Numbered from the stretch's first letter, positions 19,034 through 28,871 are shown. The stretch: DNA of 64,000 bases from Polaromonas sp. OV174 (GCF_900112285.1 NZ_FOKZ01000008.1:107972-171971), one strand, 5' to 3'. Numbers and translations: made by a program. The notes: generated by a model from the sequence alone, not told the origin.

Positions 19034-20256
19034 ATCCCAACGCAGACTCCCTCTGGCGCGGTCCACGCTGGACCCTCGCCGCCCTGCTGGCCGTGCTCGG
19101 CATGCTCGGGCCTTTTTCCATAGACACCTATCTGCCGGCCTTTGCCGGCATGAGCGAATCACTGGGCGCAACGCCGGTGGAAATGCAGCAAACGCTGTCG
19201 GCCTACCTGTTTGGTTTTGCCTTCATGAACCTGTTTCATGGCGCGCTGGCCGACAGCTTTGGCCGCAGGCCGGTGGTGTTGTGGGGCATTGCCATGTTCA
19301 CGCTGGCATCGGCCGGCTGCGCCTTGTCACAAAGCGTCGGGCAGCTGGTGTTTTTCAGGGCCATGCAAGGCTTGTCCACCGGCGCGGGCATTGTGGTGTC
19401 GCGCGCCGTGATACGCGACATGTTTCCTCCGGCGCAGGCACAGCAGGTCATGAGCCAGGTCACCATCTACTTTGGCGTGGCACCGGCCATCGCACCCATC
19501 GTCGGCGGCTGGCTGTTTGTGCACCTGGGCTGGCACAGCATTTTCTGGTTTCTGACGGCGGTCGGTGTCGTGCTCTGGGTCACCAACTTCCGGTATTTGC
19601 CCGAAACCCTGCAGCGCGAGGCGCGCCAGCCCTTTGAAGTGCGGCACCTGATGCGCGGCTACTGGCAGCTCGGCTCCAGCCCCCGCTTCTTGCTGCTGGC
19701 GCTGGCCAGCGGCGTGCCCTTTAACGGCATGTTTTTATATATCTTGTCAGCCCCGGCGTTTCTGGGTCAGCACCTGGCCTTGCAGCCCATCCAGTTTTTC
19801 TGGTTTTTCGTGCTGACCATCTCGGGCATCATGTCGGGAGCCTGGCTGAGCGGCCGCATGGCCGGCAGAATCGCCCCCAAGCAGCAGATCCGCCACGGCT
19901 TTGTCATCATGCTGGTGACATCCGTGCTCAACCTGGTGGCCAACCTGCTGTTCGACGCCCATGTGTCCTGGGCCTTGTTTCCGATCGCCCTGTTTGCATT
20001 TGGCTGGGCCTTGATGGTGCCGGTGGTGACGCTGCTGGTGCTTGACCTCTACCCCGAGCGGCGCGGCATGGCCTCGTCCCTGCAAGCCTTTGTCGGTTCT
20101 GCCGCCAACGGCATCGTGGCCGGCGTGGTCGCGCCGCTGGTGATGCACTCCACCCCGGCACTGGCCGCCGCCTCACTGGGCATGATGTGTGTGGGCCTGC
20201 TGGCCTGGCTCTACCTGCACCGGCGCTGGCCGGAAATCGGTCGCGCGGTGGTGTGA
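19030..20256 (+). CDS. Bcr/CflA family multidrug-efflux MFS transporter
   Basis: The 408-residue protein has 12 predicted transmembrane helices and belongs to the major facilitator superfamily, DHA1 Bcr/CflA branch. These proteins export drugs such as bicyclomycin, chloramphenicol or sulfonamides by proton antiport. Motifs are MLGPFSIDTYLPAF in helix 1, the loop GALADSFGRRPV (motif A), FFRAMQGLSTGAGIVVSRAVIRD (motif B/C region) and YLPETL after helix 6. The start codon lies in the ATGA overlap with rsmI, so it is translated with it. No adjacent regulator was seen. The substrate is unknown. Confidence 0.92.
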   Translation: MNPNADSLWRGPRWTLAALLAVLGMLGPFSIDTYLPAFAGMSESLGATPVEMQQTLSAYLFGFAFMNLFHGALADSFGRRPVVLWGIAMFTLASAGCALSQSVGQLVFFRAMQGLSTGAGIVVSRAVIRDMFPPAQAQQVMSQVTIYFGVAPAIAPIVGGWLFVHLGWHSIFWFLTAVGVVLWVTNFRYLPETLQREARQPFEVRHLMRGYWQLGSSPRFLLLALASGVPFNGMFLYILSAPAFLGQHLALQPIQFFWFFVLTISGIMSGAWLSGRMAGRIAPKQQIRHGFVIMLVTSVLNLVANLLFDAHVSWALFPIALFAFGWALMVPVVTLLVLDLYPERRGMASSLQAFVGSAANGIVAGVVAPLVMHSTPALAAASLGMMCVGLLAWLYLHRRWPEIGRAVV

Positions 20257-20269
20257 CAGCCAGGCACGC

Positions 20270-20758
20270 TCAGTTGTTGTCGTTCAATCTGATGGGAATT
20301 TCCATGCCCTGGCCGGTGCGCTGAACCACATTGCGCCCGTCCAGGTAGACCCAGAACAGCATGTCCTGGAGGTTGTGATCCAGCCAGCGATAGGTCATGA
20401 CATCACCAGACCAGGAGCCGACACGGTCAACGCTGGCAGGCCGGCCGAACTCGCGCTCCACGTCTTCGCGCGTCCATTTGCCGGACTCGACTTTGGCGAA
20501 CTCGCTGGCCTGCAAAGCCTGCCTGACGGTCAACACCTTGCCCGCCGCATCCAGATCGACCATCACGGCGCTCTGGCCGGCAGGCTGACCCGAATACTGC
20601 AACCGCGATCCCGTGCCCAGGGGCACCACCCGCGAGGGCTTGCCATAGTGGGCCAGGACTTCCTCGCGTGACATGCCGGGCTGCACCGCGGTCGTGGCGC
20701 AAGCCCCCAACAGCAGCACGGCAAGCGCCAGGCTTGAAAGCATTTTGATCATTTTCAT
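20270..20758 (-). CDS. Small lipoprotein with BamE/SmpA-like repeats
   Basis: The 162-residue protein starts with a lipoprotein signal peptide (MKMIKMLSSLALAVLLL) and the lipobox LGAC at about residue 20. Two BamE-like modules follow. The first contains PGMSREEVLAHYGKPSRV, the second KWTREDVEREFGRPASVDRV, and each has the typical MTREEV...GxP pattern and a following strand with YRW or YSG. It is therefore probably a periplasm-facing lipoprotein, but it is not BamE itself, which is shorter and carries one module. The ATG at 20758 has AAGGAG 6 bases upstream. It is convergent with the MFS gene, with a 13-bp gap. Confidence 0.8.
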   Translation of the reverse strand: MKMIKMLSSLALAVLLLGACATTAVQPGMSREEVLAHYGKPSRVVPLGTGSRLQYSGQPAGQSAVMVDLDAAGKVLTVRQALQASEFAKVESGKWTREDVEREFGRPASVDRVGSWSGDVMTYRWLDHNLQDMLFWVYLDGRNVVQRTGQGMEIPIRLNDNN

Positions 20759-21143
20759 GGTGACTCCTTGATATAGACCATTCGACAAGCGATCACAGGC
20801 AATGTTCCCCGGCGGCACTGGCTGCGCCAGCCCGCCCTGCACGGCCCCAGCGGGAACTAGCCGAAATCCGCGCTATGCAAGCAAATTATGGATCAAATCG
20901 GCCTCCAGCCCAGGTGGATCATGCGCCATCAGCTATTCATTTAATAGCAGTTCGAGCAACGTCAGCGCGGGCATGAGCGGCCTAACAAAACATCAGGGCG
21001 ACCAGGGCGGCATCTTCACCGAGATTGAGCAAGGCGTAGCCGGCCATCCGGTAAGCCCAGAACACCATTGTGTCCATCCATGGCAGGAGATTCATGGGGC
21101 CATGACCAGCGAAGAATCAGTTCACGGTAACGGCAAGCAGCGC
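20759..21143. other. 385-bp intergenic region with one dispersed repeat
   Basis: The region upstream of the BamE-like lipoprotein gene contains a 57-bp repeat (20891-20947). A minus-strand frame at 20982-21095 encodes a hydrophobic 37-residue peptide (MNLLPWMDTMVFWAYRMAGY...). That frame has no ribosome binding site, so I do not call it a gene. No promoter can be assigned with confidence. Confidence 0.5.
20891..20947 (-). repeat. 57-bp dispersed repeat, copy 3 (intergenic)
   Basis: On the minus strand it reads CTATTAAATG-AATAGCT, GGCGC, GGGCTGGAGGCC and TTTGATC. It is one of the best-preserved copies and aligns without gaps to copies 1, 6 and 7. Confidence 0.85.
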
Positions 21144-22277
21144 TTAGGCACCCAGGCTGGTCAGCAGCTTTTGCCAGAACACCAGCCGCTGGCTCAGGGT
21201 AGATACCAGAATGTATTCATTCAAGGTGTGCGCGCCGTCGCCATCCGCGCCCAGGCCATCGAGCGTAGGAATGCCCAGGGCCGCGGTGAAATTGGCATCG
21301 CTGCCGCCGCCCGTCATGGGCGCGTCTTCCAGCGTGAAGCCGGCTTGTGCGGCGCACACCTGGGCGCGACTCAGCAGTTCGGCGGCAGCGGCGGTCTTGA
21401 CCATGGGCGGGCGGTTCAGCTCGACCTGGATCTCCAGCCGCACATCCGGGTCTTGCGGCGTCAGGGCTTGCATGCGCCCTATTACCTCGTCGGCCGCTGC
21501 CATGTCCGGCACACGGAAGTCCACCGCCGCCTCGCAGACAGAGGGTACGGTGTTGGTGACGGTACCGCCGGCAATAGTGCCCACGCTGACCGTGATCCCG
21601 CGCGCATAGTCCGTCATGGCTTCCAGCACCAGCACCTGCCTGGCCATTTCGCGAATCGCGCTACGGCCCTTCTCATGTTGCAGCCCGGCGTGCGCCGGCC
21701 GGCCGTGCGCCTTCAGGCGCATCATGCCTATGCCCTTGCGCGCGGTCACGCACCTGCCGCCATCGGCGCGCGCCGGTTCGCAGACCAGCACGTAGTGGGC
21801 CTGATGCGCAAACTGCTCTATCGCCTGGCGCGAACTATGGCTGCCGGTCTCTTCATCCGGCACCAGCAGAAAATCGACCGGCAGCGGCGTGGCGCCTGGC
21901 GCCGACAGCTGGCCCAGCGCCGTCAAGGCCAGGTAAATACCGGCCTTCATGTCATAGCTGCCCGGCCCATAAAGCCGGTCGCCCTCGATACGGCAGGGGT
22001 TTTGCAACAAGGTGCCGACCGGATGGACGGTGTCCAGGTGACCCAGGAGCAACAGCCCCTTGCGCTGGTCGCCGGCGGCGCGATTGCTGATGTGCAGCAA
22101 GGGGCCGGTGGTGTCGCCCAGCGAGCTGACCTTGGCCGTCAGTCCCAGCTCCTTGGCATGCTGCTCCACCATGGCGACCATGGCGGCAATGCCCTGCGGC
22201 GAGCTGGACGGGGATTCGCAGCGCAACCAGCTTTGTATGCCGGCGGCGAGTTGAGCGGTGCTGGGGTCTAGGGACAT
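21144..22277 (-). CDS. M20 family metallopeptidase (CPG2-like)
   Basis: The 377-residue protein belongs to the M20 zinc exopeptidases, closest in pattern to glutamate carboxypeptidase G2 and ArgE/DapE-type enzymes. Metal ligands are visible in LLGHLDTVHPVG (His and the Asp beside it), YGPGSYDMKAG (bridging Asp), VPDEETGSHSS (catalytic Glu followed by a Glu ligand), VCEPARADG and the C-terminal GADGDGAHTLNEY (His). The lid/dimerisation domain spans about residues 185-290. There is no signal peptide, so it acts in the cytosol. It lies downstream of the peptide ABC transporter and the esterase on the same strand, which suggests it processes imported peptides or acylated amino acids. Confidence 0.9.
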   Translation of the reverse strand: MSLDPSTAQLAAGIQSWLRCESPSSSPQGIAAMVAMVEQHAKELGLTAKVSSLGDTTGPLLHISNRAAGDQRKGLLLLGHLDTVHPVGTLLQNPCRIEGDRLYGPGSYDMKAGIYLALTALGQLSAPGATPLPVDFLLVPDEETGSHSSRQAIEQFAHQAHYVLVCEPARADGGRCVTARKGIGMMRLKAHGRPAHAGLQHEKGRSAIREMARQVLVLEAMTDYARGITVSVGTIAGGTVTNTVPSVCEAAVDFRVPDMAAADEVIGRMQALTPQDPDVRLEIQVELNRPPMVKTAAAAELLSRAQVCAAQAGFTLEDAPMTGGGSDANFTAALGIPTLDGLGADGDGAHTLNEYILVSTLSQRLVFWQKLLTSLGA

Positions 22278-22324
22278 GGGGTTCCTTCAGAAGGTCAAGA
22301 GCGGCGTGCGCCAGCAAGAAGGCT

Positions 22325-23212
22325 TCAGGCCACCTGCTGGCCGGCCAGGCGCGCCATCGCATCCGCATCGGGCATACGGCCCTCAAACCACAGGCTGGCG
22401 CAGATCGCCGACATGGCGCTGCCGTCGTGGCCTATGCCGGGGCAAACCTGCAGCGTCCAGCCGAAGGGAACGCCGCGGCTGGCGGCCTCGCGCTTGCCGG
22501 CCTCGAAATAGTGCCGCGCCCGTGCGAAGCGTTGCGGGCCCTGACGCAGAGCGGCGGGCTCGGACGGCAGATGCGGATCATTCGTCTCCGTATCCTGGTC
22601 ACCGGCGAGTAGGGTCAGCGGATAGGCCAGCAGCCGCAGCAAGTGCGCTTCGGACAGCGCCACGCCGCCCAGGCCCTCGGGATAGGGCTGCGCCAGGGTG
22701 GGCAGCGTGTACCAGCCCGGATTGCCGGCGGCCACACGGGCCCAGGGACTGTGCGGCTGGCTGCTCAGGAGACGGTGCACAAACTGCCCGCCGGCCGAAT
22801 GGCCAAACAGATAGGCCTGCTCGCGGCTGGTGATGCCGGCGGCGCGCAGATCGGCAAACACACGCGCGCAAATCGCATAAGTCCAGCTGGCCGTCGGCCG
22901 CAACAGACCGGACTCGTCATGGATGCGGCCGTTGTTATAGCTTTCCACGCCGGGCCAGTCCTCGTTGCCAAAGGTCGGGGCGACGATGAGTACCTTGTGC
23001 TTGTCCGCGGCGTCGATCCAGAAATCCCGGTAGTCGTCGCCGTTACGCAGCACGCCGTGCTGCACCACCACCACCGGACGGTCCGGCGTGTAGCCCTCTG
23101 GCCTATAGGTTTGCAGTGTCAGCGGATGCTGGGGATTTTCGCTATCGTGATAGACGATGGCGTTGCGCCCGGTGCCGCTCAGGGCGTGAGAAATGCGATC
23201 AATATTTGACAT
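22325..23212 (-). CDS. Alpha/beta hydrolase (esterase/depolymerase-like)
   Basis: The 295-residue protein has an alpha/beta-hydrolase fold. The oxyanion region is VVVQHGVLRNGDDYRDFW, the nucleophile serine is in LFGHSAGGQFVHRL, the probable acid is in LLAGDQDTETND and the histidine is in CPGIGHDGSAM. The arrangement resembles PHB-depolymerase-like and feruloyl-esterase-like proteins, but there is no secretion signal. It lies between the ABC transporter ATPase gene and the M20 peptidase gene on the same strand (57- and 47-bp gaps), so it probably belongs to the same operon. Its substrate is unknown. Confidence 0.85.
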   Translation of the reverse strand: MSNIDRISHALSGTGRNAIVYHDSENPQHPLTLQTYRPEGYTPDRPVVVVQHGVLRNGDDYRDFWIDAADKHKVLIVAPTFGNEDWPGVESYNNGRIHDESGLLRPTASWTYAICARVFADLRAAGITSREQAYLFGHSAGGQFVHRLLSSQPHSPWARVAAGNPGWYTLPTLAQPYPEGLGGVALSEAHLLRLLAYPLTLLAGDQDTETNDPHLPSEPAALRQGPQRFARARHYFEAGKREAASRGVPFGWTLQVCPGIGHDGSAMSAICASLWFEGRMPDADAMARLAGQQVA

Positions 23213-23269
23213 GGCGGCGCAATCAACAAGACGAAAACAGGGGCGGCAAGAAAGGCCGGCAGGGCCGGC

Positions 23270-24313
23270 TCAAGCCTCGTTCAGATGGCAGGCCGACCAG
23301 TGCCCGGGCGCGATTTCCCGCTGCAGCGGCACCTCTTCGCGGCAACGCGACATGGCATGCGGGCAGCGCGGATGAAAGGTGCAACCCGGCGGTGGCGCCA
23401 GCGGCGAGGGAATCTCCCCTTTGATGGGAATGAATTTGTGGCCGCGCCGGCCGACCTCGGGAATTTCCGCCAGCAACGCCTGGGTGTAGGGGTGGTTGGC
23501 TCGGGAGAAAATCTCGGCGGCGCTGGCAATCTCCACCAGCCGGCCCAGGTACATGATGGCGACGCGATCGGAGATGTGGCGAACCACGCTCAAGTCATGG
23601 CTGATGAACAAATAGGTAAAGCCATGCTGCTCGCGCAGGTCCATGAACAGATTGATCACCTGCGCCTGTATCGAGACGTCAAGCGCCGCCACCGGCTCGT
23701 CGCAGACCAGCAGGGAGGGCTGCACCATCAGCGCGCGCGCGATGCCGATACGTTGGCGCTGGCCGCCCGAGATCTGATGCGGATAGCGATCACGGTACTC
23801 AGGGCTCAGACCGACGGCGGCCAGGGCGGCATCCACCCGCGCGCCAATTTCGGCCGACGGCACCAGCTGATGCACCGCCAGCGGCTCGGCCAGAATCTGG
23901 CGCAGGCGCTGGCGCGGATTGAGCGAGGCCTGCGGATCCTGGAAAATCATCTGCACGCCCAGGGTATAGGCCAGGCGATCGGCGCCGCTCAGACTGGCGA
24001 CGGACTGTCCCTTGTAGCGAAAATCACCGGAAGACTGCCGGTGCAGACCGGCCACCACGCGGCCCAGGGTTGATTTTCCGCAACCCGACTCACCCACCAG
24101 GCCCAGCACCTCGCCGCGGGCAATCGACAGATTGACACCATTGACCGCATGCACAGCCCGGTTCTTGAGCGGACGACCGGCCAGCGCCAGCACCCTTTGG
24201 GCCAGGTCGGGGCGCTGCTTGAATGATTTGTAGACCTCGGTCAGTTCAACGACGGGCGTTGCGCCAGCGGCCTCGGAAGACGGCCCGTTCATGGGGGAGG
24301 ATGCTTGATTCAT
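23270..24313 (-). CDS. Peptide-type ABC transporter ATPase (OppF/DppF-like)
   Basis: The 347-residue ATPase energises uptake together with the D-type ATPase beside it. Walker A is [14 protein letters not shown], the Q-loop is [13 protein letters not shown], the signature is [15 protein letters not shown], Walker B is [12 protein letters not shown] and the switch His is in FISHDLSVV. The C-terminal oligopeptide/dipeptide extension has [18 protein letters not shown], whose cysteines may bind an Fe-S cluster as reported for DppD/F-type subunits. I chose the ATG at 24313, which overlaps the D-subunit stop codon (ATGA). Longer upstream reading runs through that gene. Confidence 0.93.
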   Translation of the reverse strand: MNQASSPMNGPSSEAAGATPVVELTEVYKSFKQRPDLAQRVLALAGRPLKNRAVHAVNGVNLSIARGEVLGLVGESGCGKSTLGRVVAGLHRQSSGDFRYKGQSVASLSGADRLAYTLGVQMIFQDPQASLNPRQRLRQILAEPLAVHQLVPSAEIGARVDAALAAVGLSPEYRDRYPHQISGGQRQRIGIARALMVQPSLLVCDEPVAALDVSIQAQVINLFMDLREQHGFTYLFISHDLSVVRHISDRVAIMYLGRLVEIASAAEIFSRANHPYTQALLAEIPEVGRRGHKFIPIKGEIPSPLAPPPGCTFHPRCPHAMSRCREEVPLQREIAPGHWSACHLNEA

Positions 24314-25293
24314 GCGGGCCACACTGTGCGCTCGACCGGGGCGTGGCAGCGGAAGCTGCGCGTGCCCTCGGTGGTGATGGGGGGCAGCTGCTCGGCGCAA
24401 CTGGCCACGGCATGGGTGCAACGCGGCTGGAAGGCGCAGCCCAGCGGCCGGCTCGACAGGCTGGGCGCCATGCCATTGATCTGCTGCAGGCGCTGGCCGG
24501 GCTTGGTCATGCGCGGCATGGACTGCAGCAGGCCCAGGGTATAGGGATGGCGCGGCGACTCCAGAATGTCAGCCACCGGCCCGGTCTCGACGATACGCCC
24601 GGCATACATCACGGCGACGCGGTCGGCCAGCTCGGCCACCACGCCCAAATCATGGGTGATCCAGATCAGGGCGGTGTTTTGCGTCTTGCAGATCTCCTGC
24701 ATGCGATACAGGATCTGGCCCTGAATGGTCACGTCCAGCGCGGTGGTCGGCTCGTCGGCAATGATCAGGTCCGGATGGTTCAACATCGCAATGGCGATCG
24801 CCACACGCTGACGCATGCCGCCCGAGAACTCGTGCGGATAGCTCTGCAACCGGCTTTCGGGCGAGGCAATGCCGACCATGCCCAGCGCGTCACGGCAGCG
24901 CGCCAGCGCGCTCTCGCGCGAGACATTTTCATGGGTCAGTATCGCTTCCATCATCTGCTCGCCGATGCGCAGCACCGGGTTCAGCGTCATCAGCGGGTCC
25001 TGAAAAATCATGGCGATGCGGTTGCCGCGCAGGTGACGCATCTGCTCTTCGGTGAGGGTTCGCAAGTCGGTGCCGTCGAAGCGGACCTCGCCTGCAACGA
25101 TCTCGCCGGGAGGATCGATCAGGCCCAGCAGCGAAAAGCCGGTGACGGATTTACCCGAGCCGGACTCGCCGACCAGGCCCAGGATTTCACCGCGGCGCAG
25201 CGTCAGATCGACGCCATCGACCGCCGGCCAGGCGCCCGCGGCGGTATGAAACGCAGTGCGCAAGCCGCGCACGTCCAGAAGCAAGTCGTTCAT
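24310..25293 (-). CDS. Peptide-type ABC transporter ATPase (OppD/DppD-like)
   Basis: This 327-residue ATPase is the second nucleotide-binding subunit of the importer. Walker A is [14 protein letters not shown], the Q-loop [16 protein letters not shown], the signature [15 protein letters not shown], Walker [13 protein letters not shown] and the switch His lies in WITHDLGVV. The C-terminal extension carries [18 protein letters not shown]. The start overlaps the stop of the preceding permease gene (ATGA), and the end overlaps the next ATPase in the same way. The five transporter genes are therefore tightly coupled. Confidence 0.94.
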   Translation of the reverse strand: MNDLLLDVRGLRTAFHTAAGAWPAVDGVDLTLRRGEILGLVGESGSGKSVTGFSLLGLIDPPGEIVAGEVRFDGTDLRTLTEEQMRHLRGNRIAMIFQDPLMTLNPVLRIGEQMMEAILTHENVSRESALARCRDALGMVGIASPESRLQSYPHEFSGGMRQRVAIAIAMLNHPDLIIADEPTTALDVTIQGQILYRMQEICKTQNTALIWITHDLGVVAELADRVAVMYAGRIVETGPVADILESPRHPYTLGLLQSMPRMTKPGQRLQQINGMAPSLSSRPLGCAFQPRCTHAVASCAEQLPPITTEGTRSFRCHAPVERTVWPA

Positions 25294-26210
25294 GCTTGTT
25301 GCGGGTCCAGGCTGACGCGCAGGCGGTCGCCCACGATATTGATGGTCAGGATCAGCAGCAGCAGCGCGATCCCGGGAAACATGCTGATCCAGTAGTCACC
25401 CGACAGCAGATACTGAAAGCCGTTGGCAATCAGCAGGCCCAGCGAGGGCTCGGTCACCGGCACACCGACGCCCAGAAAGGACAGCGTGGCCTCCAGCACG
25501 ATGGCGCCGGCAATCTGTATGGTGGCGACCACCATCACCGGCCCCAGGCAATTGGGCAGCAGATGAACCAGCATGATGCGCCAGGCCGGATAACCCAGAT
25601 TGGCGGCGGCTTCGACATATTCCTTGCGCCGCTCCTGCAAGGCCCGGCTGCGCATGATGCGCGCGTAATGCGCCCATTGCACGATCACCAGCGCCAGCAC
25701 CACCTTGTCGACGCCGCGGCCCATCATGGCCAGCAACACCAGCGCCACCAAAATGGTCGGAAAGCCGAGAATGAAGTCCACCACGCGCATCAGCATGGCG
25801 TCGACAAAGCCGCCGGCATAGGCGGCCAGCAGCCCCACCAGACTGCCTATCAGGGTAGCCAGGGCAACCGCACTCAGGCCCACGATGAGACTGATGCGCA
25901 AGCCATACAAAATGGCGCTGAGCATGTCGCGGCCCTGGTCGTCGGTGCCCAGCCAGTAAAAGCCGCCATCCATCCTGGGGGACCAGGGCGGCAGGCGACC
26001 GTCGAGCAGATTCAGGTTGGCCAGGTCATAGGGATTTTGCGGCGCGAAATAAGGCGCGACCAGGATCAACACGATCAGGGCCAGCAACACCAGCGCCGAG
26101 CCCTTGGCGGTCGGGCGGGCGCGTATCTTTTTCATGATGGCGGCGCGCTGCGGGGTTTCCGCCAGCGCCGCCAGGGTGCGCGCGGGCACCGGGTCAGTCA
26201 GTTTCGTCAT
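25290..26210 (-). CDS. Peptide-type ABC transporter permease (DppC-like)
   Basis: The 306-residue inner-membrane permease has one N-terminal transmembrane helix (about residues 36-55) and five more in the binding-protein-dependent transport domain. The EAA-like cytoplasmic loop is YVEAAANLGYPAWRIMLVHLLPN. The GTDDQGRDMLSAILYGLRISL segment is characteristic of DppC/OppC proteins. The first ~35 residues are a charged cytoplasmic extension. It forms a dimer with the DppB-like protein encoded 6 bp upstream and is followed by the D-type ATPase gene with an ATGA overlap. Confidence 0.94.
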   Translation of the reverse strand: MTKLTDPVPARTLAALAETPQRAAIMKKIRARPTAKGSALVLLALIVLILVAPYFAPQNPYDLANLNLLDGRLPPWSPRMDGGFYWLGTDDQGRDMLSAILYGLRISLIVGLSAVALATLIGSLVGLLAAYAGGFVDAMLMRVVDFILGFPTILVALVLLAMMGRGVDKVVLALVIVQWAHYARIMRSRALQERRKEYVEAAANLGYPAWRIMLVHLLPNCLGPVMVVATIQIAGAIVLEATLSFLGVGVPVTEPSLGLLIANGFQYLLSGDYWISMFPGIALLLLILTINIVGDRLRVSLDPQQA

Positions 26211-26216
26211 GGAGTT

Positions 26217-27194
26217 TTACGAGGCGGCGGACTGGATCTGGACACGCGGATCGAGCACCGCGTACAAGAGGTCAACCAGCAGATTGATGACGACGAAGAT
26301 CAGCGTGGCGAACATGACGTAGGCGACGACGACCGGCCGGTCCAGGTGGTAAACGCTGTCGATCAGCAACTTGCCCATGCCAGGCCAGGCAAACACGGTC
26401 TCGGTAATGGTGGAGTAGGCGATCAGGGTGCCGAACTCCATGCCAATCACCGTGACCACGGGAATCAAAATATTGCGCAGGATGTGGCGCCGCACGATGC
26501 GTTGCGGGCTGATGCCCTTGGCGCGCGCGTACTTCACATAATCCTGGCTCTTGGCTTCGACCACGCCGGAAGCCGTCATGCGCAGCACCAGGGCGATATT
26601 GGCCAGCGCCAGATTGATCGCCGGCATGAGCATGTGAGCCCAGCCGTCGGCCGTCAGAAACGAGAGCGGGACACCGAGAACACTGACCGTATCGCCCCGG
26701 CCGGAGGCAGGCAACCAGCCGAGCCAGACCGCGAACAGCAGAATCAGCATCATGCCCTGCCAGAAATTAGGCAGCGAAAAGCCAAGAATGGAGGTGCCCA
26801 TGATGCCGCGCCCCAGCGGCTCATCACGGTACAGGCCGGCCACCAGCCCCAGCGGAATGCCGATGAAGCAGGTCAAAGAGATCGCCAGCACCACCAGCTC
26901 CAGCGTGGCTGGAAGGCGCTGAAGAATCAGCTGAATCGCCGGAATGCCATGCACAAACGACACACCGAGGTCGCCGTGCAGGGCTCGCCACAGGAAGTTT
27001 GTGTACTGCTGCCAAAGCGGCAAGTCCAAGCCAAGCCGGGCAATCATGGCCTGGCGGTCGGCCATGCTGGTCTCGGGCGAGACCAGCATTTCGATCGGAT
27101 CCCCTACGGCATAAACCGCACAGAACACCACGACCGATACGGCCAACAATACGAACAGGCTTTGGATCAGCCTGCGAAAAGCGAACAGTGTCAC
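26217..27194 (-). CDS. Peptide-type ABC transporter permease (DppB-like)
   Basis: The 325-residue permease has six transmembrane helices. Family marks are the start FAFRRLIQSLFVLLAVSVVVF, GLDLPLWQQYTNFL, GDLGVSF and RLPATLELV. The cytoplasmic EAA loop is YVKYARAKGISPQRIVRRHILRN. The conserved end is ALLDPRVQ-like (AVLDPRVQIQ). It starts with GTG at 27194, 18 bp after the binding-protein gene. DppB- and GsiC-type permeases are hard to separate, so the transported molecule (dipeptide, glutathione, other) is undecided. Confidence 0.93.
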   Translation of the reverse strand: MTLFAFRRLIQSLFVLLAVSVVVFCAVYAVGDPIEMLVSPETSMADRQAMIARLGLDLPLWQQYTNFLWRALHGDLGVSFVHGIPAIQLILQRLPATLELVVLAISLTCFIGIPLGLVAGLYRDEPLGRGIMGTSILGFSLPNFWQGMMLILLFAVWLGWLPASGRGDTVSVLGVPLSFLTADGWAHMLMPAINLALANIALVLRMTASGVVEAKSQDYVKYARAKGISPQRIVRRHILRNILIPVVTVIGMEFGTLIAYSTITETVFAWPGMGKLLIDSVYHLDRPVVVAYVMFATLIFVVINLLVDLLYAVLDPRVQIQSAAS

Positions 27195-27212
27195 AAAAAC
27201 TTCCTGACCGGC

Positions 27213-28871
27213 TTACTTGCCCTTAGGCTTGACCGACATGGCCAGGGTGTACTGATCGCGGCGGCCTTCATAGCTCAGGCCCTGGCGGAAAGCCCAGATG
27301 GTGCTTTCAAAATGCAGCGGAATCAGCGGCACATTTTCCAGCGCAATCTTAGTGGACTGCTCCAGCAGCTTTTGGCGCTTGGCCGTATCCACCGTGGAAA
27401 TGGCTTCCTTGTAGACCTTGTCGAACTCGGCATTGGAAAAGCCGCCATAGTTGCTGGTGCCCAGGCTGTTGGGTGCGTCGAGCGTGGCCACCCACAACTG
27501 GAACAAGGCCGAAGCTTCACCGGTTTCAGACGGCCAGCCGCCCATGGGGAAGCTGAAGTCGCGCTTGGCACGCTTGGAGAAGTAAATCGACGCGGTCATC
27601 GCGTCCACGGTGGTCTTGATACCCACGCGTGACAGGTACTGCGCCACGGCCTGCGTCACCTGGCTGTCATTGATGTAGCGATCGTTGGGCGAAGCCAGCG
27701 TCAGCTCAAAGCCGTTCGGATAACCGGCTTCGGCCAGCAGCTTCTTCGCGCCCTCGGGGTCGTACTTGATTTCCGGTGCCTTGGGCAGCGCGCCAAACAT
27801 GCCGTCAGGCATGTACTGGTAGGCGGGCGTCGCCATGCCGTCCATGATGCGAGCGGTGATGGTCTTGCGGTCAATGGCCATAGAAATCGCACGACGCACG
27901 CGCAAATCCTGCAGCGGATTGGCTGCCTCGGCCTTGCCGCCTGCGGCCACCTTCACAAAGGGGCTGGGGTTACGGCCAATATCCGGTTGGAAGAAAATCA
28001 GACGCGTGGACGGCGTTGCCACGTAGGCGTACTTTGGATTTTCCTTGATGCGCGGCAGGTCGCGCGCAGCAGGGTTCTCGATGACATCGAAATCGCCCGA
28101 CAGCAGACCCGTCAGACGCGGGCCGGCATTGGGCACGGACACCAGCTTGACATCTTTCCAGTGCGGCTTGGTGCCCCAGTAACCCTCGTTGCGCGTCAAT
28201 TCAATGCCGCTGCCCTTGACATAGGACTTGAGCAGGTAGGGGCCGGTGCCGACAGCGTTCTTCAAGTTATTGAAATCAGCCACGCCAGGCCAGGCGCCCG
28301 TCACACCACAACCCTTTTTGGGGTCGAAGTTCAGCTTGCCGTGCTCCACGATGCCGTTCCAGACGATGGGCAGGTTGCGCGCCAACTCGGCGGGCATCAG
28401 GGGGAAGGCGGCATGCGTCTTGAGGATGACCGTGAGCGCGTCCGGCGTCTGCACGTCGACGATCTGCTTGGTCAAATCCGTATAGGACGAGGAGACATTG
28501 GTCTCATTGTTCAGCGTGCGGCAGATCGTGAACAGCACGTCTTCGGAGGTGAAGGGCTTGCCATTGGAGAACTTGACGCCCGGACGAAGCTTGATCTCCC
28601 AGGTCAGGTCGTTGATGGTTTTCCAGGACGTGGCGAGCGCGGGGATCAGCTTCATGTTCGCGTCACGGGCCACCAGCGTGCCGTAGACATGCTCGGACAA
28701 GGCGTCGTTGGCCGTCGACTTGTGATAGTGCGGATCGGCGCTGGTCGGCTCGGACGACAACGCGATTTTCAGGGACTGGGCCAGCGCAGGGGCCATAGGC
28801 ATGGCCAGAGAGACGACGCCTGCCGCAAGCATGGGCAAAGGCAAAGACCGCAACACAGTTCGCAATTTCAT
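27213..28871 (-). CDS. Periplasmic substrate-binding protein, family 5 (peptide type)
   Basis: The 552-residue protein has a Sec signal peptide (MKLRTVLRSLPLPMLAAGVV..., cleavage after ALA before QSLK) and the SBP_bac_5 fold. Marks are SSEPTSADPHYHKSTANDALSEHVY, WEIKLRPGVKFSNGKPFTSEDV, VGTGPYLLKSY and DLRVRRAISMAIDRKTI. It delivers substrate to the two permeases encoded directly downstream and is the first gene of the operon: binding protein, two permeases, two ATPases, esterase, M20 peptidase. Binding specificity cannot be read from the sequence. The 182 bp before dinG hold no gene. Confidence 0.94.
   Translation of the reverse strand: MKLRTVLRSLPLPMLAAGVVSLAMPMAPALAQSLKIALSSEPTSADPHYHKSTANDALSEHVYGTLVARDANMKLIPALATSWKTINDLTWEIKLRPGVKFSNGKPFTSEDVLFTICRTLNNETNVSSSYTDLTKQIVDVQTPDALTVILKTHAAFPLMPAELARNLPIVWNGIVEHGKLNFDPKKGCGVTGAWPGVADFNNLKNAVGTGPYLLKSYVKGSGIELTRNEGYWGTKPHWKDVKLVSVPNAGPRLTGLLSGDFDVIENPAARDLPRIKENPKYAYVATPSTRLIFFQPDIGRNPSPFVKVAAGGKAEAANPLQDLRVRRAISMAIDRKTITARIMDGMATPAYQYMPDGMFGALPKAPEIKYDPEGAKKLLAEAGYPNGFELTLASPNDRYINDSQVTQAVAQYLSRVGIKTTVDAMTASIYFSKRAKRDFSFPMGGWPSETGEASALFQLWVATLDAPNSLGTSNYGGFSNAEFDKVYKEAISTVDTAKRQKLLEQSTKIALENVPLIPLHFESTIWAFRQGLSYEGRRDQYTLAMSVKPKGK

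Noticed and set aside
25296..27632. 778-codon plus-strand frame opposite the ABC permease genes
   Set aside because: Gln/His/Arg-rich translation without motifs; two permeases and a binding protein are clear on the other strand.
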